A DNA stretch of 64,000 nt, taken from Perognathus longimembris pacificus. Its lineage: Eukaryota > Chordata > Mammalia > Rodentia > Heteromyidae. The notes beneath the pieces were generated by a model. That model was not told the DNA's origin, did no database searches, and saw only the letters and a program-made list of their open reading frames with translations. The stretch covers positions 28,112,301 to 28,176,300 of the forward strand of contig NC_063170.1 in the NCBI RefSeq assembly GCF_023159225.1. Reading direction: 5' to 3'. Shown one piece after another: positions 21,574 to 34,199 of the stretch. The position numbers and the translations under genes were made by a program. Each line of letters opens with the position of its first letter. Within the stretch, counting starts at the first letter, position 1.

Positions 21574-21799
21574 GCAGGTGAGCACTAGTTGCTCAAACTG
21601 TAATCCTAGTTACTCAGAAGGCTGAGGTCTGAAGGATCAAATTTGGAGCCTAGATTGGGAAGAAATGTTCCTTGGATTGTGTGTACAATTACTCAATAAA
21701 AAGTTGAACTAGAAATATGGCTCAAGAGGCAGAGTGAGACACATGAGCAAATTAGAGTGTGATGCACTGAGTTCAAGCACTGGTACCAGCACAAGGAAA
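21574..21799 (+). mobile_element. Composite B1/tRNA-like SINE
   Basis: B1-like part (gttgctcaaactgtaatcc) and tRNA-like part (atggctcaagaggcagagtg; gagttcaagcactgg). Confidence 0.8.
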
Positions 21800-21842
21800 A
21801 GATAGATAGACAGAGACAGACAGACAGACAGACAGACAGATG
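21800..21842. repeat. (GATA)/(GACA)n tetranucleotide repeat
   Basis: gatagatagacagagacaga followed by a run of GACA units, at the tail of the preceding SINE. Confidence 0.95.
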
Positions 21843-21894
21843 ACAGTTAAGTGCATGTGTTTTATATAAGGCCTAGATGGATTTTGTGTGTCTG

Positions 21895-22122
21895 CACTCC
21901 AGTACTGGGGCTTGAACTTGGGGTCTTTAGCTTTTTTGCTCAAAGCTGGCACTCTACCACTTGAGCCACAGCTCTATCTCTGGTGTTGGGGTGGTTAATT
22001 GGTTAAGTGAGTTAATTGGAGATAAGAGTCTCACAGACTTTTCTGTTTGGGCTGGCTTCAAACCATAATCTTCATATCTCAAGTAGCTAGGATTACAGGA
22101 ATGAGCCATTGGTGCCTGGCCC
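21895..22122 (-). mobile_element. Composite B1/tRNA-like SINE
   Basis: Antisense copy: ctaccacttgagccacagct (right unit), gtagctaggattacagg and gagccattggtgcctggcc (left unit). Fourth composite in 1.2 kb. Confidence 0.88.
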
Positions 22123-24739
22123 AGCTGGATTTTGATAGAGAAAAAGTGTTTGGCCATAAGAACTAAAGATGACAAATCATCTTATTGAAAAACCCAAGCA
22201 CAAAGGTGAGCCTTCACTAGAACATTTCACAGAAACCTGCCGCTGTGTGGTTAACATCAAAGCACAGGACCAGGGATGTTCTTAAGGAGGCAGGGGCTTC
22301 TCAGGCCATCAGTGCTCTAAAGGCCTGGGGTGGAAGATTTTGAGACACATCCGGACCCAGCCCTGCACCAGGCAGGTGCCTGGGTGTTTTTCCTATGGTC
22401 TGAACCAGGAAAGTAAGGTGCATTCTTTTCCCAGACCAATCCCTCAGTTCCCGCCAACCCCCCCGCCCACCCGCACCCAGCTGCTTACAGCAGCAGAGAA
22501 TGAAAGGCAAGCAAAATCTGGACACCACAAAATGTGGACTTCCAGTGCTTCTCCGAGAAACTGTGCTTGATACAGAGAAGGGGTAGCCTGAGACACTGAC
22601 AACTTAGTGAAATCATGGGGAAGCTAACACACTCTATTTAATCCAGCCTTGGACAAGAACAAGGGTAGCATGGTTTATCCACAGGAATGGTAGGCCTTGT
22701 CCCCAGGGAGAGCATACTTGCAAGGCGTTGGTGTCAGGTGTGAGAGTTCCTAGCTGTCTTCCTGTACTGGTGGTGGGTGAAGAGCAAAGTGAAGGTTTTG
22801 ATGCATCTGTTCCATGTGCATCCTTGATACCACCCAGAAGGAAGAGGTTATGGGAGAAATCCAGCTTATGGTTACTCTCCACACACTATCCATAAGTAGT
22901 TGTTCTCATTTGCCCTCCAGCTTCATTGTACTGGATGCCTTTTCTCTGCCTCATCCTCTATTCTAGGAGGCTGACTTGGACTGGCCAACTCAACAAGCTT
23001 TCATTTCTTCTAAGTCAAGGGGACATCTCAGCAGGAGACCAGAGGAAGGAGGCATGGAGGCCTCAGCACTCACCATCAACATGACCAGTCCTAGGGTTAC
23101 CAGGACTGGTTGCCTCAATCTGGCAGTATTACTTTTAGTAGTAATGGTCTACAAACATATTTTTAGATATGCAGACAATTACTGGAAAACATGAAGAATT
23201 GAGTGACAACTAACTATGGGAATATTGGGTAAGGTAAGAGGTGCAAATAACATTCATTGTATTTCTTAACTGTTTGGTTGACTGTTTTTGATAATCATAC
23301 ATTTGGGAACTCTTTTTGTAACTTTGAGTAGCTGCACTAGACATTTGTTGTGCTTGGAATACAAAGGGTTGGTCCCTCCTTTCTACTTCCTTCCAACTAC
23401 CTTTCAGGATACTGTGGCTTGCTGAAATTATTGTAGTCACATCTGGCACAACTTCCTGTATTGCAGAGGTTGGAAGGGTCAGGTATGTTCCTTGATGTTT
23501 AGGGTTCAAGATATGATTTATGATCTTTAAACATATTCACTTATGTGGTTATGGATAGACTTTAAAGGCATCTGTTTATCCTCACAGATTAGATAGAGCA
23601 CAGGATGCTGTTGTTATGCTAAGGGCTTCCTGCTTGATGGAAAGGCAGCAGGTTCCATGGTGTTTAGTGCTACAGTTTAGTTTTCAGAGTTATTGAGGCT
23701 TTTGCCTAGACTATGATAATAGAGTTCTCCAGTGAAAGATAATGGATAGAAGAAGGAAGAAAGGAAAATAAGGAAGATACAGACATACAAAGAGACGAGA
23801 CACAGAAAGACAAAGAGACAGGTTTTTAAATAGGGAATTCATTCATGTGATTATGGTGACAGGCATCTCCTAAGATCTGTAGAGTGAGACAGCAATTTGG
23901 AGATCTGGGAAAAGTTGATGGTTCATGTCAAGTCCAAAAGCAAGAAAAATGATGTGACTGAATTAGAGGACAACCATACAGGGCAAGTTCTTCCTTGGGG
24001 GGAAGGTCACATATTTGCTTTATTTAGACCAATCTGCTTTACTCAGTCTACCAAATATCCCAGTCAAGTTGGCACATAAACAAAACCATTGCAGGTATGC
24101 TCATTCAGCCCACTGATTTTGTGGTACATCTATAGCACTTAAATGTGTTTTCCTTAAATTAGCTTAGGATGACTAAGAATTTTCACCAATAGAGTAAGCC
24201 ACAATAGTAATTGCTTTATTGTTACTCAATAGTTCCATGAGTATGCCCAATATTTTATATCAAAATTAGTCCTTCAGAGGATGAGAATAAGGAATTGGTT
24301 AACACAGTTGGGTCTGCAAAGACCTACAACCATTAGTAGATTGCTCCAAGACAGTAGACTTGTCCTTGCATGATGCTGTGGTAAAAGTTACAAGTCACTG
24401 GAATTGGATACCTATGGAAATCAAGGTATCGAGGAAAAAGTAATGAACAGAATACATTATTGTGGCCTCATGAAGAGTAAAGAACGTAAAGTATTTCCAA
24501 CTGCACTAATAAATTTTAAGGAAAAATGTGTAGGCTCGGAGTTTTACTTCTCCTGTTGGCTCAAGGCACAACAGGAGAATCAGGGAGTTTTTATGACTGC
24601 TTCAAAAGAACATGGTTTTGTATACCCACAGGGTAGGCATAAAATCAGAATAATATCTGACCCATGGCTGTTGAATTCATACTCCGACCCAATACTACTT
24701 TATGTCAAAATTAGGACATAGGATGTTCAGATCAAGAAA
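22123..24739. other. No recognisable feature
   Basis: About 2.6 kb without recognised repeat families or genes. Short frames only, none with a known domain. An A/G-rich stretch lies at 23745-23820. Confidence 0.4.
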
Positions 24740-24888
24740 ATGTGACATGTTGTAAAATATATACACATACATCTAAATATATGCTCCACATATTATTTAT
24801 AATTCCATTATGTGTATATACATAAATATACATATGCACACACATACACCTATATATACATGTACATATACACAGATATATACAGTGG
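24740..24888. repeat. (TA/CA)-rich low-complexity tract
   Basis: Imperfect alternating TA and CA units (atatacacatacat type). Confidence 0.85.
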
Positions 24889-25310
24889 AATTTTACTCAT
24901 CTGTCAGGAAAGATAATATTACATCATTTGCAGGGAAATTGATGTACCTGGAAAAAATTATGTTAAGTGAAGTCAGGCTCAAGAAGACAAAGAACACATT
25001 TTCTCTCATATGTGGAAGTAACAGTGTAACCAAATGAATACTGGGAAGCTGGAACATGTGTTGTAGAAGGGAATGAGGAGTGGTCAAGGAAGAGAGGGGC
25101 AGAAGAATGGAAGTGAATGGAGAAAGAATGGGTGGATAAAGGCAGTCCTATTATTCAAGGTACGTATGTGACGATGCAACCAAAAAACTTTCGAGAATGT
25201 GCCGGGTTGGGAGCAATAAGGGAGCATGATGGAAGGAGTAACACTAATCAAGATGCACTGTACTCATAAGCTGACATGTTGAATTGAAACCCTTTTTAAA
25301 ACTACCCAAA
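24889..25310 (+). mobile_element. Old L1 fragment (ORF2 C-terminus and 3' UTR)
   Basis: 24889-25030 encodes the ORF2 tail pattern seen at 58396-58540 (VEFY...RKD...LEKI-LSEV), followed by a stop and an A/G-rich 3' UTR-like stretch. Diverged from the younger copies. Confidence 0.7.
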
Positions 25311-25338
25311 GAAAATATTTGTTCAAAAACGGATTAAT

Positions 25339-25595
25339 AGCCAGGCACCAGTGGCTCACATCTGTAATACTAGCTACTCTGGAGGCTGTGATCTAAGGAT
25401 CATGGATCAAAGCCTGCCTGGGCAGGAAAGTGCATGAGACTCTTATCTCCAATTATTCACCAAGAAAAGCTGGAAGTAGAGCTGTCATTCAAGTGGTAGA
25501 GTGCTAGTCTTGAGCAAAAATAAAAAAATAAAATAAAGCTCAGGAAGAGGGCCCAGGCCCTAATTTCAAGTCCCAGGACTGGCACAAAAATAAAA
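25339..25595 (+). mobile_element. Composite B1/tRNA-like SINE
   Basis: Well preserved: ccaggcaccagtggctcaca, tggaggctgtgatctaagg, then tcaagtggtagagtgctag and ttcaagtcccaggactgg. An A/T-rich expansion sits inside the right unit at 25517-25540. Confidence 0.9.
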
Positions 25596-26585
25596 GGGGG
25601 ATGGTATTAATGGAGAAAATGAACTTTGAAAATTGAATCTATGATATTCAGATGGAGCTGGTTGCCTCTGAGTATTTTGAGCCCCTGAACCCTACGGATA
25701 ACCCCCAGCAGTGAGTATAGCCAGACACATTCCCACCTAGCTGGAGACTGTGCTGCTGCCTCTGCTGAGGAGCCCCTATGTCCACACCTGAGGGGGTTAC
25801 ATTACAATCGACATTATTCGTCTCATATCCAACATCCTCCATTGCCTTTAGACTTCAGACTGCAGTCAGGTCAAACTCAACGTCAAGCCCAAGAGTAAAA
25901 GGCCAAAGCACTAAAAATAATTGCAGGATTTGCAGATTTCTCAGCAACACCCTGGAGGAGCATGTGAGATATATTCTGAAAGTGCTAAGCACAGAAGGCA
26001 GCAGCAGCTTTAGTCCAATCTGCATCTACTGATGTGAACGAGTTTCTAGGGACTCCAGATCAGTGGGCCAAGCACAACTTACAGTGGCTCTATGGAGTCT
26101 GCTTTTTTGGTTGAGAGAAAAAGGATGATTGAACTGAATGTAATCATCAGAAACCTACAGACATAGAAGGATGAGAGCTCAGAATGGTTTTGTCATATGT
26201 GACTTGCTCATCCATCCCTTAACTATAGTTTTCATTTAGAGCCTATTGCTCTGAGTGGAGAATTTCTATACCTAGTTTCATTTTATCTACGAGGACATTG
26301 AGATCTATAAGCTAAATGTCCTGATTAGGGTAGGTTAATTGAAACTCGTTGGATCTAAAATAGCTTCCAGAGTGATTCCAGACAAGTCCTTAAAGACCTC
26401 ATTATAATCCTTCAGCAAGCTAAATGACATACCTTCCAGTGCCATGACAGTTGACAGTTGAAAAGGTGATGACACACATACACAAAAGAAAATGCAAGAG
26501 TAGGACCCAGATTCCTAGAAAATCTCTATCCAATCCCCAGAGAACACTGGAGTATTCCTCTCCTTTCTTAGTTTGTCTCCACCCC
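25596..26585. other. No recognisable feature
   Basis: An open frame at 25778-26032 (plus) has no recognisable domain. Nothing else identified. Confidence 0.4.
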
Positions 26586-26692
26586 TCGTGTGGTGTGTGA
26601 TGTGTGATGTATGTGTGTGTGTATGTGTGTGTGTGTCTGTGTCTGTGTGGGTCTGTGTGTATCTGTCTGTCTGTCTGTCTGTGTGTCTCTGT
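26586..26692. repeat. (TG)n/(TGTC)n microsatellite
   Basis: tg-rich run with tgtctgtctgtc block, located at the 3' tail side of the next (antisense) SINE. Confidence 0.95.
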
Positions 26693-26876
26693 ACCAGAGC
26701 TTGAACTCAGGGCTTCAAACTTGCTTGGCTAGCACTCTACCCTTTAACCCACACCTCCAGCCCAGGTTTTTGCTAGTGAATTGGAGAGAGAATCTCAGAC
26801 TTTTCTACTCAGCTGGTTTTGAACCACAAGCCTTCAGGTCTCTGCCTCCTGGCATACAGGTGTGAACCACAACACC
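26693..26876 (-). mobile_element. Composite B1/tRNA-like SINE
   Basis: Antisense copy: agcttgaactcagggcttc, ggctagcactctacccttt, then gtttttgctagtgaattgg and ggcatacaggtgtgaacc. Confidence 0.8.
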
Positions 26877-27134
26877 TGTATATATGGCTCCCAACCTCTC
26901 AAAGTTGAGAAATTGAGAAACTTATTCACTGTTGGTCCTGTTATTGATTCTAACAATCTCAAGGAAAATAAATGAAGCTAGTTTAGGTTCAAACAGAAAT
27001 TGGTGCTCAACCCAGTAGACATTTCATTACTGTGGCATTGAGAAATGCATTGTTGTTCCACATGCTTCTCTTGCCAGCACACTCCATACCACATCCATCA
27101 GCAAGTCATGTCTTCACAAAACATCCATAATCCT

Positions 27135-27338
27135 GGTTGGGCACTGGTGGCTCATGCCTGCATGGTCTGAGTGGTTCAAAGCCAACCTGGGCAGGAAAGT
27201 CCAGAGAGTCTTATATCCATTCATCACCAGAACCAGAAGTTGTGCTGTGGCTCCAAGTGGTAGAGTATTAGCCTTGAGTGAAAAAGTTCAGGGACAGCAC
27301 CCAGGCCCCGAGTTCAAGCCCCATGACTGACAAAAAAA
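27135..27338 (+). mobile_element. Composite B1/tRNA-like SINE
   Basis: gggcactggtggctcatgcc, then ctccaagtggtagagtatta, gagttcaagccccatgac, short A tail. Missing part of the B1 centre. Confidence 0.85.
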
Positions 27339-29690
27339 GTCCACAATCCAAACAAGCCTCACTAACATAGCTGTCTCCTGGCCCTGGGTTCTGTCTTATT
27401 GTTGTGTGTCTTCTTGTTGTGTATCCTTGTCCACAATTTATGGGTTTAGGCCCACAAGACTGCTTTCAACTGCAAATCCAGCCATAGCTGAGGGGGGCAG
27501 GTCCCAGATATCTACAAATTTGAGGGCTAGCTAGCACTCTCTCAATCTCAAATTAGACAATTGGCTAGAACAATACACAGAGCTCAGGGCATTGTTATAC
27601 TTGGAATTACAAAATTGACTTTTGTTGTTGTAGTTGTTTGTTTTTAAATAATGGAGACAATTTAGGATCAGCCTGATCTGATCAATTTTATAGGGCAAGG
27701 TATGGGAGAAGGAAAAGGGAATTTATTTGCTGTCCAGAGACTATTCCCAGAACATTAATGTTTTTATAACAGATACTTAGTAACTGCTCTGCTACAAAGC
27801 ACTGACCTTAGCCTACAAGTCAACCAAGAGCAGGACAGGAGCCTGGTATCCTACCTTCATTTTGCAGCTCCCTCCTATAAGGTTTGCTGAAAGGAAACCA
27901 CCACATGGTTCCGACAGAAAAGAACCTATTGGGAGAGAGCAAACTGCTGTCCTGCATGAGATGGAAGGTGAGCTGAGAAGAGAAGGGGCAACTTCTGGCA
28001 GGATTGGGGCTATGTAGGGAGAGAGCAGGGGGGACTTGTGGCCACAACAGATACAGATGTGGCTTCAGAATCTGAGAAACTCCCACAGTCCAAAGAAGGT
28101 GTGGCAAGGCTGTTCCAGGATAGGACCTTAGAGAAAGGGGAGGTAACTGCCCCCAGGTGTGCCAGGTACCTGGGTTACAAATGCTGGGCAGGGGCTCCTA
28201 GGAAAGCGGCCATGTGTACACCCACGAAGAACACTTTTCCTGGGCAGACCTAACATCTCTTGCCTTAAAACTTTGGGTCAGACTGCTGCTTAACTCTGCA
28301 CATAACAACACTTCCGTGATTAGCCAGTCTAAAACCCAGTGATACCTAAACTCTTTCAGACCCTTCGAGGCTCAGGGCGCAAAGGTAAGATTTACTTAGG
28401 TAACTTACTATTCGTTGTTATAATATCCTGTTAAAATCCCTCTGACCCCAAAGATGCCTGACACTCATCCCGAAACTTGAAGTCACCTTGGAATCTTGGA
28501 ACAGTAGGTTCTCACCAACAATAGATCCCCTCGTGGTAAGCTCACTCCCACTCCCCTGTGGGATGATGAGGACCAGTCAGCCTAAATTACAAAATTGCTT
28601 AACTGTGGATTTCCCCTTCTCCTTTTCCTTCCTTTTAAATCTGAAGCTCACGTCAGTAATCCAGATAGGCTTGGAGTCACTGTGTTCCTTGATATGGCCA
28701 TATTGAGTCAAAGTAAGTCTCTGTCTGCCCTTTCCTGTCACATCTCTTTAAATAATGAGTTGGAATGATGTGGTCTAGTGGTACTCCTGTCCTAGTCTCT
28801 ACTCTTCAAAAAATAAGAAGGCAGGAAAGTGTTTAATGTAAGCAGAATAAGTTTATTTGAATGTGAAAGGAGAGCCGTGAGAATAAACAGGAAGAATTAG
28901 CATTTCCCCTGATTGGAAAGGAAACCTCCCTGTCACCCACTGAGGGAAAATTTAGGCTTCCATCCCTCTCCCTTCGTCAAAGGTCTTGCCAACTGGATGT
29001 CAGTTTTTGTGTGCTTCCCATCCTGGGCAAAAGTATGGCCTTCAGTTTCTGGCCTAAGTACACATACAGGAACCTGGAACCTGACTCCTGGGCAGGAACA
29101 AGAAAGGCAATTGATACCCTTTCTTTGTTTCTCCACCCTTTGCACTTTTGTCCCAGTTGCCTTCTATCCCTACCTAGCTAACACCGGTCAAAGTCCCTCT
29201 GGAACTGTGGCGGAACCCAAACTAATGGGTGGCCCAGAGCCAGGGCTTTTGCCCTTTACACTGGTAACATTCTCTACCTGGAAGCTCTCCCAGTTTAGTT
29301 GCTTTCAGAGTTCTCAGCACAGCCTCTACCCAGATGCTGTTTCTTCTGATCAGATGCTCTGCATGGGAACTGAGATTCTTCTTCCAGCTCCTCTTTCTCA
29401 AAGGCTGCCTGCGTAGCCAGTAAGGCTTATCTGACCTCCCTCTTAGAATTGTGACTCACCTCTAAACCTCCACATGCTTCTTTCCTGGCTTTGTTTTCCT
29501 ATAAAGCTCATTTCAGCATCTTGCACTCTGTGTGCGCTATTCTATCTGCTTCTCCACCCACAGGGCTCTCTACTTCTCCCTGCAGTTTCTCCTCTCCAAT
29601 CGTCTTTGTCCCAGGTGTTCTGAGAATTCTCCTTGCTCTAAAGTCTGCCTGTCTGAAGTAAAAAAAAAATGAAAGAAAGAAAAGAAAGAG
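27339..29690. other. No gene recognised; possible unnamed LTR material
   Basis: 28700-28900 contains antisense-style aataagtttatttgaatg, and 29490-29660 has a TATA-like cctataaagctc followed by a CT-rich stretch. Both would suit LTRs, but ends cannot be placed. A 167-codon frame at 28913-29416 lacks an ATG start and domains. Confidence 0.3.
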
Positions 29691-29764
29691 GAAGGAAGGA
29701 AGGAAGGAAGGAAGGAAGGAAGGAAGGAAGGAAGGAAGGAAGGAAGGAAGGAAGGAAGGAAGGA
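29691..29764. repeat. (GGAA)n microsatellite
   Basis: About 18 near-perfect GGAA/GAAG units in an A/G-rich stretch that begins at 29659. Confidence 0.98.
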
Positions 29765-29828
29765 CGAAAAGAAACAATGTCTCTTAAACCTTTATCATCT
29801 TTTCCTTTTTTTTTTTTTTTCTTTCTTC

Positions 29829-30115
29829 AGGCATAGCGGCTTTAGCTCAGGCCTTCAAGCTTGTTAAGCAGGCACTTGACTGCTTGTGCTACACTTCAGC
29901 CCATTTTGCTCTTGGATTTTTGTTGTTGTTATTGTTGTTTGTGCCAGTCCTGGCATGTGAACTCCAGACCTGAGCTTCTTTTGTTCAAGGGTAGTACTCT
30001 ACCACTTGAGCCACAGCTCCCCTTCCAGCTTTCTTGCCCAGGCTGGCTTTGAACTTCCATCCTCAGATGTCAGCCTTCCTGAGTAGCTATTATTAAAGGT
30101 ATGAGCCACTGTCAA
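29829..30115 (-). mobile_element. Antisense ID-type unit and composite SINE
   Basis: 29829-29902 resembles an old antisense ID monomer (ggctttagctcaggccttca). 29940-30115 is an antisense composite (gtgccagtcctggcatgtga; tctaccacttgagccacagc; tgagtagctattattaaagg). Confidence 0.75.
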
Positions 30116-30790
30116 ATGGCTCTGCTCTGGTTATTTTTGACATCAAATTTTTGATTGTGGCAATAAGTCATGCATACAATATTAACATAATAACCAATGT
30201 ATAATGCAAATGTATAATTCACAATGCTATGTACACGTTATTGTAGAACAAATCTCCATAACTGGTACATCAGGGAAAACTGAACTTTTGCCCATCACTT
30301 AACAAATTCTCATTTCTTCATCTCCTTCCTCCCTCTTCTGCTTTCTGTTTCCATGAATTTGACTACTTTGGATAGTTCACGTGAGTAGAATCAAACAGTT
30401 GTTTTCCTTGCAAGAGGACTCTACCTGGTCCAAGTCCACAAGATTGATCTGTATTGTAGTATGGCAGAATTCCCTTCTTTAATATTGAATTATGTATGTT
30501 TATATGCCTAGATAGATATGCATACACATATATTCACACATGTACACATGTATACATATACATTATATAATCATAAATTTAAGAATTACATTTATGTTGG
30601 CTATATAATATAAATGTTTATTTGTTAAAATTATACACCTTTATATGTATCATTATGTTATTTATATACATGCACACACTCATACACATTCTCACACATA
30701 TATGCAGACACAATATATATTCCAAGTTGGAATGAAAATTTATTATATATCTTATATATATACACAAATATACATAGTTATAAGTATGTA
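30116..30790. repeat. Old L1-like AT-rich DNA with (TA/CA)n tracts
   Basis: 30120-30420 has the composition of an old antisense L1 3' region (ccatgaatttgactactttg). 30490-30790 is alternating TA/CA low complexity. Confidence 0.5.
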
Positions 30791-30799
30791 ATCATATTT

Positions 30800-31555
30800 T
30801 GCTTATCCATTTGTTCACGCCTCATTTTTTCTTGGTCACATCACTTCTGAAGAGCTGTCGGGTGAACTTATCCTGGATCCTTTGTGAGAGAGTTTCCACT
30901 CTGGCTTCTTTCAAGATTCGTTTTCTGTCCATTGTATTCGTGCAGTTTGAATCTAATGTGCCAAGGTATTTGTTATGCATCCTGCCTGAGCTCTCAGCAG
31001 CAATGGTTTGGCATCTCTCACTAATTTTGGAAAATTCTCAACCATTTCCGCCTAAACATATTTCTTCTTTTCCCCTTTTTCTTATTTTCCAATCACATAC
31101 ACCTTACACTATCTGTAACTGCCCAGCAGTTCTTGGATTCTCTGCTCTGTCTTCCTTCTTCTTTTCCTTGCATTTCATTTTGGACGATTTCTAGTGACAC
31201 TTTTTTAAAATAATTTCTTCTGTTTCGTTTAGGTTTATTTTGCTCTTTTTGTCTAGGTTCTTGATGTGTCAGTTTAGATCATTGGTTTACACATTTTCCC
31301 TTTATAATAACATTTAGTGCTGTAAATTTCCCTCTCAGCACTCTTTTAGCTGTGTTATACAAGCTTTGATACTTCATGTTTCCATTTTCATTCAGTTCAA
31401 GGTATTTTTATTTGCCTAAGGGCTTTTTCCTTTGTGCAGGAGTTGTTTAGAAGTGTGATATTTGATTTACAAATGCCTGGAGATTTTCCTGTTACCTTTC
31501 CTTTGACTGATTCCTAGTTTGATTATCTGTGGATAGAAAATATACTCTAAAGTAG
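30800..31555 (-). mobile_element. Ancient L1M/HAL1-type fragment
   Basis: Antisense signatures gctgtaaatttccctctcag, ttttagctgtgttatacaag and ggagattttcctgttacc are typical of old L1 ORF2 on the minus strand. No frame survives. Confidence 0.7.
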
Positions 31556-31850
31556 GTGCTATGGTTCATTTTTATAATCCAAGGTAAAGATAGTAGTCTC
31601 TCAATTTGAGAGCAGCCTGGGAAAAAAGTTAGCAAGACCGCATCTCAACTAACAACCTGGGAAGTGTAGTTCATACCTGTAATCACAATAATGTGGGAGG
31701 AAAAGCATAGTTCAAGACCAACCCAAAGCAAAAGGCACAATACTCTATATAAATACTAAAGCAAATACCAGGTGTGGGCATATGGCTTAAGTTATAGAGT
31801 ACTTGCCTAGCTAGTGTGAGGCCCTGAGTTCAACTCCCAGAACTGCCAAA
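31556..31850 (+). mobile_element. B1-B1-ID composite array
   Basis: Two B1-like units (31556-31650, 31660-31770) followed by an ID-like monomer (gtgggcatatggcttaagtt ... gagttcaactcccagaac). Same order as at 33716-34140 and, inverted, 48610-49030. Confidence 0.65.
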
Positions 31851-31974
31851 AAATGAGGGAAAGAAAGAAAAGAAAAAAATACATACTCTATGTGATTTCA
31901 GCTACTTTTATACATACACACACTCACACACATGCACACACATACACATATTCACACATATATGCAGACACAAA

Positions 31975-32445
31975 TACAGTATGGAGGTTCCTCAAAATAA
32001 TTATAGAACTCCTGGGGCTGGGAATATGACCTAGTGGCAAGAGTGCTTGACTCATATACATGAAGCCCTGGGTTCAATTCCCCAGCACCACATATATAGA
32101 AAACGGCCAGAAGTGGCGCTGTTGCTCAAGTGGCAGAGTGCTAGCCTTGAGCAAAAAGAAGCCAGGGACGGTGCTCCAGGACCTGAGTCCAAGCCCCAGA
32201 ACTGGCAAAAAAAATAAATAAATAAATAAATAAAAAATAAAATAATTAAATAAATAGAACTCCTATATGGTCTAGCAATACCACTTTTGGTATATACCAA
32301 AAATATTAAAATCAGCTCTCTATAGAGATACCCACACATGAATGTTTATCCCAGCACTATTCACAATAGCCAAATTTCATAACCAATCTAGGTACCTATT
32401 AATGGGTGAGTGGCTAAGGAACTGTGGTATATATACAATCTTACA
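31975..32445 (+). mobile_element. L1 ORF2 C-terminal fragment split by SINE
   Basis: tatggaggttcctcaaaata before the SINE continues after it as ctcctatatggtctagcaat, and later ggtgagtggctaaggaactg. This is the ORF2 3' region on the plus strand. Confidence 0.8.
32003..32264 (+). mobile_element. IDL-Geo SINE, older subtype, with 11 bp TSD
   Basis: Body 32014-32253, duplication atagaactcct at 32003-32013 and 32254-32264. Older subtype markers atacatgaagccctggg and gagcaaaaagaag. The tail has become (AAAT)n. Confidence 0.93.
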
Positions 32446-33044
32446 GCCACTGCATGGGAGCATCTGTTACAACCCAGACACATTTGTGGGCAGTTAATCT
32501 CCAACTTGATCTCAGTCTGGCCTCCACTCTTTCTGTCAATTCAGTGATGATTGTTTGCAAGCAATATAACCATTGTGATTTCAAATACAGTCCTAGAACT
32601 GAACAGAAATGAGTGGGCAGTTCACAGAAAGCATCACTCTGAGAAAGAGGATGCAAGGTATGGCAGGGGAAGGCCAAGGGATGGTGCCAGGACTCTTCTC
32701 TCTCCCTCTACAGTAATTGATCATCCACTTTAGGCTAAACCTGTGAGTATCAAAGCCAGGTATCTGACTAAGTCCTGGCCAACTGAATGTGAATAGAAAT
32801 GATTCTATAGTTCCAGTATTATGTTCTTAAAGATGGAGGAATGCCCTTTCTTCTATTTGCATTCCTGGAATGCAAATATGGTATATGGTATACTGAGCTA
32901 GAGGATTAAAGCAGAGAAAAAAAAATATAAAACCTGGATGCATTCCTGACACATCTATTGCTATAGCGGTTGGGAAGCTTTATTTGAAATATTTGTTGAA
33001 GGGAAGGAGGGTAGACATCTCATTAAAACAGTAACAACTGTGGT
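32446..33044. other. No recognisable feature
   Basis: Nothing identified. Confidence 0.4.
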
Positions 33045-33478
33045 CCATTTGGTCTATTTCCTGTTACAGAAAGTATGCAGCTGAGCTCTTCATAAAGAAA
33101 CAAGGTATATTTAGCTGGTGTTTTTGGAGACTGGGAGTCCAGGATCAGGTGGCCCCTCTATTGGCACTGGTGAGAACCTCAGGACAGATGATATGATCAT
33201 GGTTAAGTCACCTGCAGGGAAGATAGCATTGTGAGACAGGAGGTCAGAGAGACTTAGGGTACATTCTTGCTTTTTGTAACAATTTGTTTTCAAGGGAACT
33301 AACCAGAGCCCTAAGAGACCTACATTAATCTCTTCTGAGGGTGATAACACCAATAACCTGTTACCACCCACTAGGCCCCACCCCTACAAGATCCCACCAG
33401 TCAGCACCTCCAAAATCACCACCCTGAAGAGCAAACCATGGGGGAACATATTCAAATCATATTCAAACCATAATGAAC
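33045..33478 (-). mobile_element. MaLR-like LTR
   Basis: Antisense pattern: aaacaaggtatatttagctg, ggagactgggagtccagg, ... ccactaggccccacccctac ... catattcaaaccataatg. It corresponds end-to-end with the LTR family tentatively called MaLR elsewhere in the window. Confidence 0.5.
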
Positions 33479-33715
33479 AACCCAAGCATAATGTTCTCAA
33501 AATGAAAGTTAGACCTAGAAACAGAAACTCAAAACTGCAGATGGGAAAACAGGAGAAAGGCTCAGTTTCCTCAGGATTTCATGTGATGGATGAATGGGTT
33601 AAGTCTGTTTGCTTCTATGGGTCTCATCTTCTGTATCTGTACATGTAGCCTGAAAAAACAAGACTAAAACAAGAACATTCCATGGCAAGCATAGCAATGT
33701 AAATTAAAACAATTA

Positions 33716-34141
33716 GTGCCCAGGCCCAAGTAGCTCACACCTGTAATCCTAGCTACTTAGGAGGCTGAAGTGCTGTTTGAGGCCAGCCTAGGCAGAAATT
33801 TTTTTGAGTTCCTTTCTCAATCTGTAGCTGGGTGCAGGGGCACAAGTCTATTGTCCGAACTATGTAGGAAGTAGAGATAAAGAGGATCCACTCCAGGCTA
33901 GCTCAGGAAGAAAAGTCCATGAGACGCCATATCAGAAGGCGGGCATAGTGACACGGAGCTGTCATCCTAGCTATGATGGAAGGCTTCAAAGAGCTGGATC
34001 ACATTTCAGATAGACACTTGAGCAGGAAGTGGGGCCTTTCTCAAAATTCAATTGTGCTAAAAACACTTGAAGGCATAGCTCAGCATGATAGATCACCTGT
34101 CTAGCAAGTAAGAGGCCCTGATACCAAACCCCAGTATTATA
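33716..34141 (+). mobile_element. B1-B1-B1-ID composite array
   Basis: Units start near 33716 (agctcacacctgtaatccta), 33826 (gctgggtgcaggggcacaag) and 33935 (gggcatagtgacacggagct). An ID-like monomer follows at about 34070 (ggcatagctcagcatgatag), then a GA-rich tail at 34148-34195. Confidence 0.65.
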
Positions 34142-34199
34142 CTATGAAAAAGGCAAAGAGACAGAGACAGAGAGAGAGAAAGCAAAGGAAGTAGGAAGG

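Noticed and set aside
25778..26032. 84-codon frame as a possible coding exon
   Set aside because: No similarity recognised, non-AUG neighbours and no splice or start context; left as unassigned.
29508..29777. Frame with Phe-Leu-Pro-Ser repeats
   Set aside because: Translation of the (GGAA)n microsatellite.
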